A DNA stretch of 64,000 nt from Lysobacter niastensis. Its GTDB lineage: Bacteria; Pseudomonadota; Gammaproteobacteria; Xanthomonadales; Xanthomonadaceae. The position numbers were made by a program, and so were the translations under genes. A model generated the notes under the pieces. The model made no database searches. It had not been told where the DNA came from and was given only the letters and a program-made list of their open reading frames with translations. The first letter of the stretch is position 1. Each line of letters starts with the position of its first letter. The stretch covers positions 124,001 to 188,000 of the forward strand of contig NZ_JADLZT010000007.1 in the NCBI RefSeq assembly GCF_015453285.1, read 5' to 3'. Shown one piece after another: positions 58,375 to 64,000 of this stretch.

Positions 58375-60528
58375 TCAGAACTTGCCGTAATAGCCTTCCT
58401 TCAGGGCGTCGAACAGGTTGGCGGCGGTGTGCATCTCGCCGTCGTATTCGATCTGCTCGTTGCCCTTGACCTCCAGCACCGTGCCGTCTTCCAGCTCGAA
58501 GCGGTAGGTCGTGTTCTCCAGGTCCGCTTCCTTGACCAGCACGCCCTGGAAGGCAGCCGGGTTGAAGCGGAACGTGGTGCAGCCCTTCAGGCCCTGCTGG
58601 TGGGCGTAGCGGTAGATGTCCTTGAACTCCTCGTACGGGTAGTCCGTCGGGACGTTCGCGGTCTTGGAGATCGAGCTGTCCACCCACTTCTGCGCGGCGG
58701 CCTGCACGTCGACGTGTTCCTTCGGCGTGATGTCGTCGGCGGAGATGAAGTAGTCGGGCAGCTTGCCGACTTCGTCCTCGGCGAACGGCATCGCCTTCGG
58801 GTTGATCAGCTCGCGGTAGGCGAGCAGCTCGTACGAGTAGACGTCGACCTTTTCCTTGGACTTCTTGCCTTCGCGGATCACGTTGCGGCTGTAGTGGTGC
58901 GCGAACGACGGCTCGATGCCGTTGGAGGCGTTGTTGGCCAGCGACAGCGAGATCGTGCCGGTCGGGGCGATCGAGCTGTGGTGGGTGAAGCGCGAACCGA
59001 TCTCGGCCAGCTCGTCCACCAGCTCAGGCGCGACCGTGGCGATGCGCTGCATGTAGCGGCTGTAGCGGGCGTGCAGGACCTTGCCTTCGATTTCCTGGCC
59101 GATCTTCCAGCCGTCCTTCACCATTTCCGGACGCTTGCGCAGCATCTCGGCGGTGACTTCGAAGCGCTCTTCCATGATCGGCGCGGCGCCCTTTTCCTTC
59201 GCCAGCGCCAGGCCCATCTCCCAGCCGGCCACGGCCATCTCGCGGGCGATGCGGTCGGTGAACTCGCACGACTCCTTCGAGCCGTACTTCATCTTCAACA
59301 TGGTCACGGTGCTGCCCAGGCCGAGGAAGCCCATGCCGTGGCGGCGCTTGCGCAGGATCTCGTTGCGCTGCTGCTCCAGCGGCAGGCCGTTCACTTCGAC
59401 GACGTTGTCGAGCATGCGGGTGAACACGCGCACGACTTCCTTGTATTCCTCCCAGTCGAAGGAGGCCTTGTCGGTGAACGGGTCGCGCACGAACTTGGTC
59501 AGGTTGACCGAGCCGAGCAGGCAGGCGCCGTACGGCGGCAGCGGCTGCTCACCGCAGGGATTGGTCGCGCGAATGGTTTCGCACCACCAGTTGTTGTTCA
59601 TCTCGTTGACGCGGTCGATCAGGATGAAGCCCGGCTCGGCATAGTCGTACGTCGAGACCATGATCATGTCCCACAGATGACGGGCACGGATGTGGCCGTA
59701 GATCTTGCAGGCGACCAGGCCGTCGTCACGGACGATGTAGTTGCGGTGCGTCGGCCACTCGCGCCAGACGACCTGGTTGGGGTCGTCGAGGTTGATGTCG
59801 CCCTGCTCCTTCATGTTGACCGGGAACACCAGCGGCCAGTCGGCGTCGCTGTTGACCGCATCCATGAAGCCGTCGGTGATCAGCAGCGACAGGTTGAACT
59901 GGCGCAGGCGGCCGTCTTCGCGCTTGGCGCGGATGAAATCCTTCACGTCCGGGTGCGAGACATCGAACGTGCCCATCTGCGCGCCGCGGCGGCCACCGGC
60001 CGAGGATACGGTGAAGCACATCTTGTCGTAGATATCCATGAAGGACATCGGGCCCGACGTGTAGGCGCCGGCGCCGGCGACGAACGCGCCGCGCGGACGC
60101 AGCGTCGAGAACTCGTAGCCGATGCCGCAACCGGCCTTCAGGGTCAGGCCGGCCTCGTGGACCTTCTCGAGGATGCCGTCCATCGAGTCTTCGATGGTGC
60201 CCGAGACGGTGCAGTTGATCGTCGAGGTGGCGGGCTTGTGCTCGAGCGCACCGGCGTTGGACGTGATGCGGCCGGCGGGGATCGCACCGCGGCGCAGCGC
60301 CCAGACGAAGCGCTCGTTCCAGTACAGCTGCTTGTCGGCGGTCGGCTCGGCCTCGGCCAGCGCCTTGGCGACGCGCTGGTAGGTCGCGTCGATGTCGGCA
60401 TCGACGGCCTGGCCGGTCTTGGTCTTCAGCCGGTACTTCTTATCCCAGATGTCCTGGGACGCGGGCTGCATCGGAATTTCCCGTTCCGCCGCGGCTGTCT
60501 TGACCGCCTCGAGGCGCACTGTGCTCAT
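58375..60528 (-). CDS. nrdJ: Adenosylcobalamin-dependent ribonucleotide reductase, catalytic half (NrdJ-a)
   Basis: This encodes 717 aa. The class II features are visible: substrate site NAGALEHKPATSTINC, GCGIGYEFSTLRPRGA, and active-site loop ATNPCGEQPLPPYGACLLGSVNLT. TGTISLSLANNASNGIEPSF lies toward the C-terminus. It reduces ribonucleotides to deoxyribonucleotides independent of oxygen. It lacks the TSCPD/zinc C-terminus, which is on a separate gene. A long leader precedes it. Confidence 0.95.
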   Translation of the reverse strand: MSTVRLEAVKTAAAEREIPMQPASQDIWDKKYRLKTKTGQAVDADIDATYQRVAKALAEAEPTADKQLYWNERFVWALRRGAIPAGRITSNAGALEHKPATSTINCTVSGTIEDSMDGILEKVHEAGLTLKAGCGIGYEFSTLRPRGAFVAGAGAYTSGPMSFMDIYDKMCFTVSSAGGRRGAQMGTFDVSHPDVKDFIRAKREDGRLRQFNLSLLITDGFMDAVNSDADWPLVFPVNMKEQGDINLDDPNQVVWREWPTHRNYIVRDDGLVACKIYGHIRARHLWDMIMVSTYDYAEPGFILIDRVNEMNNNWWCETIRATNPCGEQPLPPYGACLLGSVNLTKFVRDPFTDKASFDWEEYKEVVRVFTRMLDNVVEVNGLPLEQQRNEILRKRRHGMGFLGLGSTVTMLKMKYGSKESCEFTDRIAREMAVAGWEMGLALAKEKGAAPIMEERFEVTAEMLRKRPEMVKDGWKIGQEIEGKVLHARYSRYMQRIATVAPELVDELAEIGSRFTHHSSIAPTGTISLSLANNASNGIEPSFAHHYSRNVIREGKKSKEKVDVYSYELLAYRELINPKAMPFAEDEVGKLPDYFISADDITPKEHVDVQAAAQKWVDSSISKTANVPTDYPYEEFKDIYRYAHQQGLKGCTTFRFNPAAFQGVLVKEADLENTTYRFELEDGTVLEVKGNEQIEYDGEMHTAANLFDALKEGYYGKF

Positions 60529-60788
60529 GCCTGTCCTGTCTCCTCGTTACTGGCAACGGGCGAACCCGTGCCTGTGGATTCTTATGGTGTGTACCGCTCC
60601 GTCACCGACCCGCCCAAAGGCCGCCGACGGCTACGCCCGCGATCGCGTTTTGCGCGCCGCGTGGGCTAGGGTTTTTTCTACCGATCTGGGCCATCTTGCT
60701 CCCGTCCCGCGCCGTCCCCCGATAGCGCTTGTCGTGGTGCAACTCAAGCCGGGAAAACCCCTACTTTTGGGCTCCCGTCGCCACATGA

Positions 60789-60804
60789 CCACTAGATGTA
60801 GTGG
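60789..60804 (-). promoter_or_regulatory. NrdR-box-like palindrome
   Basis: CCACTACATCTAGTGG (minus strand) resembles an NrdR box (consensus like ACACTATATCTAGTGT). It lies just downstream of the candidate nrdJ promoter, a repressing position. A properly spaced second box was not found. Confidence 0.45.
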
Positions 60805-60820
60805 CTACCGGCGAGCACTC

Positions 60821-60849
60821 AAGCTACCCCCGACCCCAAAAAGTGTCAA
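60821..60849 (-). promoter_or_regulatory. Candidate nrdJ promoter
   Basis: A perfect -35 TTGACA (60849-60844) and a TAGCTT -10 (60826-60821) with 17-nt spacing, directed at nrdJ. Confidence 0.5.
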
Positions 60850-61152
60850 CGCTTTTTTGATGGCAGTCACGTACTGTGATGGGGGGCATGGAGATGTTGC
60901 GCGCGGTGTCCTTGATCGTCCCGGAATTGCGTTTGAGCGCGCCGGAGACCCCCGATCCCATCCCGGATTCGCGACGTCGCCCGGCCTTCCGGCACACGCC
61001 GCGAGCGACGCCCGCACGGGACACTTCATCGCCTATTTAATGGTCGTCTCCGACACTGCCGGCATGGGTGCGCCGCACTGGAAGTCCTACCGGACGCCCC
61101 CACCTGAATGCGGCGACGATCCGACCCCCTATTCATTTTTCCTGAAGACGCG

Positions 61153-62589
61153 ATGCGCCCTCTGCCGACCCTGCTGACCCTGTCCCTGGCCGCCGCGTTC
61201 GGCGGTTTTGCCGCCACCGCGATCCGCGACGGGCTGGAAGCACCGGCCCAGGCCGCGCCCGGCTCAGGCGCGATGGCCGCGCTGCCGGCCGCTTCGCTGC
61301 CTGCCGCCGTCGGCACCACGCCGCTGCCATCGCTGGCGCCGATGCTGGCGCGGGTGACGCCCGCCGTGGTCAGCGTGCATACCAAGCAGCGCGTCAGCGT
61401 CAGCCCGTTCGGCAACGACCCGATGTTCCGCCGCATGTTCCCGGAACTGACCCAGGAGCGGATCAACGAGTCGCTCGGCTCGGGCGTGATCATCGACGCG
61501 CAGCACGGCTACGTGATCACCAACCACCACGTGATCGAAGGCGCCGACGCGGTGTCGATCACGCTCGCCGACGGCCGCACGCTGCAGGCCGAGTTCCTCG
61601 GTTCCGATGCCGACACCGACATCGCGCTGATGAAGATCCCGGCGCAGAACCTCAGCGCGCTGCCGCTGGGCGATTCCGACGCACTGCGGGTCGGCGACTT
61701 CGTGGTCGCGGTCGGCAATCCGTTCGGCATCGGCCAGACGGTGACGTCGGGCATTGTCTCGGCTGTCGGCCGCACCGGCCTGCGCGGGCTGGGTTTCCAG
61801 AACTTCATCCAGACCGACGCGTCGATCAATCCGGGCAATTCCGGTGGCGCGCTGGTCAACCTCAATGGCGAGCTGGTCGGCATCAACACCGCCAGCTTCA
61901 ATCCGCGCGGCAGCATGGCCGGCAACATCGGCCTGGGCTTCGCGATCCCGACCCGCCTGGCCCGCAACATCGTCAACCAGCTGGTCGCCAACAACGGCGT
62001 GGTGATCCGCGGCACGCTCGGCCTGGAATCGCAGGATGTCACCGCACAACTGGCGCCGGCGCTCAAGCTCGACGAGCCGCGTGGCGCGCTGGTGACGCAG
62101 GTGTTCGCCGGCAGCGCCGCGGCAGGCGCAGGTCTGCGCGTGGGCGACGTGGTCGTCTCCGCCAATGGCGAGCGCATCGACGGCCGCGACGCGCTGCGCA
62201 ACTTCGAGGGCCTGCAGCCGGTCGGCAGCCGCATCTCACTGGACGTCCGCCGCGACGGCAAGCCGCTGCAGCTGGCCACGACGCTGCGCGAGCAGCCACG
62301 CTCGTTTGCAGGCGCGCAGATCGACGCGCGCCTGGACGGTGCGGTGTTCGCGGAACTGCCCGAGCGGCTGCGCCAATCGGGCTATTCGGGTGTGCTGGTC
62401 GAGTCGGTGGCCCGCGGCAGCCGCGCGGCACGTAATGGTCTGCAGAAGGACGATGTCGTCGTCGCGGCCAGTTCCGGCAATTTCGAGGATCTGCCGGGCT
62501 TCCGCGCGAGCTTCACGCAGGCTCCGGCACAGTTGGTCCTGCGCGTGATGCGCGGCGCCAACCGGCAGGGCGACCTGATGATGCAGTGA
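61153..62589 (+). CDS. Periplasmic Do-family serine endoprotease (DegP/DegQ)
   Basis: This encodes 478 aa. Signal peptide 1-21 or so, S1C triad: TNHHVIEG (His), DIALMKI (Asp) and NPGNSGGALVN (Ser), then two PDZ domains (about 285-370 and 390-475). It degrades and refolds envelope proteins. The start at 61153 gives a good signal peptide. The upstream frame lacks conservation. Confidence 0.93.
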   Translation: MRPLPTLLTLSLAAAFGGFAATAIRDGLEAPAQAAPGSGAMAALPAASLPAAVGTTPLPSLAPMLARVTPAVVSVHTKQRVSVSPFGNDPMFRRMFPELTQERINESLGSGVIIDAQHGYVITNHHVIEGADAVSITLADGRTLQAEFLGSDADTDIALMKIPAQNLSALPLGDSDALRVGDFVVAVGNPFGIGQTVTSGIVSAVGRTGLRGLGFQNFIQTDASINPGNSGGALVNLNGELVGINTASFNPRGSMAGNIGLGFAIPTRLARNIVNQLVANNGVVIRGTLGLESQDVTAQLAPALKLDEPRGALVTQVFAGSAAAGAGLRVGDVVVSANGERIDGRDALRNFEGLQPVGSRISLDVRRDGKPLQLATTLREQPRSFAGAQIDARLDGAVFAELPERLRQSGYSGVLVESVARGSRAARNGLQKDDVVVAASSGNFEDLPGFRASFTQAPAQLVLRVMRGANRQGDLMMQ

Positions 62590-62626
62590 TGGTCCCCTTG
62601 CCGCCGCAACGACACCACCGGGAGAA

Positions 62627-62995
62627 ATGATGATGACCCCTACACCGAGCGACGGCATGAAGACCCACCTCAGCGACGCGGGCGGCCACCTCAAGCAGGC
62701 AGCCAGCGACGCGGGCGATGCCTTGCGTGGCGCGGCCGCCGCGGCCGGCGAAGAACTGAAGATCGGCAAGGCCAACATCAAGGCCGACCTGGCCGACGGC
62801 GCACTGTCCGGCATCTCCGCGGCGGAATCCGCCGGCGGCGTGGCACGCGAGCAGGTCGATGCGCTGATGGACAAGGGCCGCGACCTGGTCGAAAGCGCGG
62901 CCGACCTGATCCGCGAGCGTCCGCTGGCGTCGTTCGGCGTCGCCTTCGCGGCGGGCTGGATCATCGCCAAGCTCACCCGCCGCAGCAGCGAGTAA
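62627..62995 (+). CDS. DUF883/YqjD-ElaB-type tail-anchored protein
   Basis: This encodes 122 aa, an Ala-rich amphipathic helix with a C-terminal membrane segment (RPLASFGVAFAAGWIIAKL). This family binds ribosomes and the inner membrane in stationary phase. GGGAG precedes the ATG. It heads a three-gene operon. Confidence 0.85.
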   Translation: MMMTPTPSDGMKTHLSDAGGHLKQAASDAGDALRGAAAAAGEELKIGKANIKADLADGALSGISAAESAGGVAREQVDALMDKGRDLVESAADLIRERPLASFGVAFAAGWIIAKLTRRSSE

Positions 62996-63000
62996 GCGCC

Positions 63001-63558
63001 ATGGCCCCGGCAGAAGGCGGACACGACGAGGCCGATGGCGAACGTCGCCGTCCCGTGCCCGACCTGACCGGCTCGATACACGAGCTCGGCGAGAGTGGCC
63101 GCGCCAGCGTGGCCGCCGCGACCGATGCGGCCAAGGCGCTGCGCAGCCTGCTCGCCGCCGACATGTCGCTGGCACGCAGCGCGATGGGTCGCACCGCGAC
63201 CTTCGCCGGCATCGCCGTCGCGTTCGGCGCATCGGCGTGGCTGCTGCTGGTCGCGACGCTGGTGGTCGGACTCACATCGCTCGGCCTGTCGATGCTGCTG
63301 GCCCTGCTGGTCGGCGCGGCGATCAGCCTGGCGGTCACCGCCTACGCCGGCTGGCGCGCGGTGCACTACTTCGACTACACCCGCCTCAAGGCGACGCGGC
63401 GGCAACTGGCGCGGCTCGGCATCGGCGAGCTGGCGGACTTCATGCCGACGCCGGACTCGCCCGCGTCGGCGCGCGATGCTGCGCACGAGGAGCGCGAACG
63501 GAGCAACAATGAGGGACCGCCAAAGGATCCGCGCGGCGTGGACATCACGCCGCCCTGA
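63001..63558 (+). CDS. YqjE/phage-holin-superfamily membrane protein
   Basis: This encodes 185 aa with two adjacent membrane segments (about 66-92 and 96-118) flanked by soluble helices. It follows the DUF883 gene by 5 nt. Function in the family is not settled. Confidence 0.82.
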   Translation: MAPAEGGHDEADGERRRPVPDLTGSIHELGESGRASVAAATDAAKALRSLLAADMSLARSAMGRTATFAGIAVAFGASAWLLLVATLVVGLTSLGLSMLLALLVGAAISLAVTAYAGWRAVHYFDYTRLKATRRQLARLGIGELADFMPTPDSPASARDAAHEERERSNNEGPPKDPRGVDITPP

Positions 63559-63585
63559 TCCGGCCCAGCCCGGTCCGTCTGCCCC

Positions 63586-63990
63586 ATGCGCTTCGAGCAG
63601 CTCATCGAAAAGGTGAAACAGGCCGAGAACGTGCTGGAGGCGCGCGAGCGCAGCGTCTCCACCCATCTGCGCCAGCTGAAACAGTCGTGGCTCGACGCCT
63701 GGACGCCCGGCCGCATCGTCGTCGCGGGGCTGGTCAGCGGTTTCCTGGTCGGTACGGCAGAGCCGATGCGCGCATTCGGCAAGAGCGGCGGACTGATGCA
63801 ACTGGCGACGATGCTGTCCGGTCTGTTTGCCGGTGGCAGCGCCCAGGCCGCGGCCAGCGAGGCCGCACACGCGGCCGGCAGCGCGCAGCAGGCTGCCGCG
63901 GCAGCCGATCCGGAAGCAGAAGCGCTGGCGCGCGCGGAAGCGGCGATGCAAGCTGCACGCGCCGCCGCCAGTGAACCGATCGACCCTTGA
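63586..63990 (+). CDS. YqjK-like small membrane protein
   Basis: This encodes 134 aa. A basic helix (IEKVKQAENVLEARERSVS) is followed by a membrane segment (RIVVAGLVSGFLVG) and an Ala-rich tail (about 85-134) of coiled-coil appearance. It is the third gene of the operon with the YqjD- and YqjE-like proteins. Confidence 0.75.
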   Translation: MRFEQLIEKVKQAENVLEARERSVSTHLRQLKQSWLDAWTPGRIVVAGLVSGFLVGTAEPMRAFGKSGGLMQLATMLSGLFAGGSAQAAASEAAHAAGSAQQAAAAADPEAEALARAEAAMQAARAAASEPIDP

Positions 63991-64000
63991 TCGCCCGCCT

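Larger units (their letters stand above)
60529..61152. other. 624-nt divergent region between nrdJ and the DegP-like gene
   Basis: There is no gene. A minus-strand promoter and a palindrome lie near 60789-60849. If they are used, the nrdJ mRNA has a leader of about 280 nt. No recognised riboswitch was found in it. Confidence 0.6.

Noticed and set aside
58429-60669. 746-aa frame antisense to nrdJ
   Set aside because: Mirror frame of a strongly conserved gene, composed of Val/Asp/Leu/His-rich shadow sequence.
60529-61152. Cobalamin riboswitch upstream of the B12-dependent reductase
   Set aside because: I searched by eye for the B12-box type core and found nothing convincing. A covariance-model search would be decisive.

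Overview
The window looks like a chromosome of a high-GC gammaproteobacterium of the Xanthomonadaceae, most like Lysobacter or a close relative. This is inferred from the roughly two-thirds GC of the flanking genes, from attC sites of the short (about 57 nt) Xanthomonas type, and from the gene content (split class II ribonucleotide reductase with a lysine/alanine-rich histone-like protein, DegP-like protease, Ohr/OhrR). No rRNA, tRNA or CRISPR array is visible.

Positions 1-12674 are a sedentary chromosomal integron. A complete integron integrase gene (11667-12674, + strand) lies next to an attI region (about 11509-11666), and 26 attC sites follow to the left, spaced 200-600 nt apart. They delimit 27 cassettes (C1 next to attI, C27 cut by the window edge). 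Cassette genes run on the minus strand, away from attI. They are lower in GC than the flanks and encode almost only small proteins of unknown function. Of 24 coding cassettes, about 14 carry membrane segments and 3 carry export signals. Three cassettes (C3, C17, C21) have no consistent reading frame but share conserved blocks and a perfect UUCG-capped hairpin, so they look like a family of RNA-encoding cassettes. Two cassettes are present as identical pairs (C2=C20, C6=C22), and C16/C18 are about 88% identical paralogs. Every cassette repeats at its end, in inverse orientation, the 9-12 nt with which it begins. In an excised circle the folded attC stem would therefore be longer than the classical 7-nt core sites allow.

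12739-21731 is a thiol, metal and redox region: a FrnE/DsbA-type oxidoreductase, an enoyl-CoA-hydratase-like protein with a Sec signal, then DoxX, a cysteine-rich RiPP precursor (HvfA/bufferin type) fused to two EF-hands, its MNIO (DUF692) maturase, the DUF2063 partner, an Ohr protein, a CcdA-like transporter, a thioredoxin-like lipoprotein and an OmpR/histidine-kinase pair. 21783-32639 holds stress and small-molecule enzymes: three small tautomerases, two SDRs, LysR and GlxA-type regulators, a nitronate monooxygenase, a DJ-1-like protein, a DUF1326/DUF2182 pair and an EmrAB-type efflux pair. 32736-35367 is a MBOAT acyltransferase with an SGNH-like partner. 35372-49294 is a mixed region with a PLA2-like lipoprotein, hydrolases, a Rho-binding antiterminator, ohr-ohrR with palindromic operators, a patatin, a sulfatase, a BON protein, a third Ohr and two beta-lactamase-fold serine hydrolases.

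49295-54700 contains several secreted proteins, a TetR regulator with two identical operators, a lone attC-like relic about 39 kb from the integron, and a tandem array of about twelve degenerate 20-23 nt hairpin units. 54749-56584 is a lower-GC AAA ATPase with a DUF4435/TOPRIM-like C-terminus, a candidate defence gene. 56676-60528 is the split nrdJ locus interrupted by the histone-like gene. 61153-63990 is a DegP/Q protease followed by a YqjD/YqjE-type membrane-protein operon.
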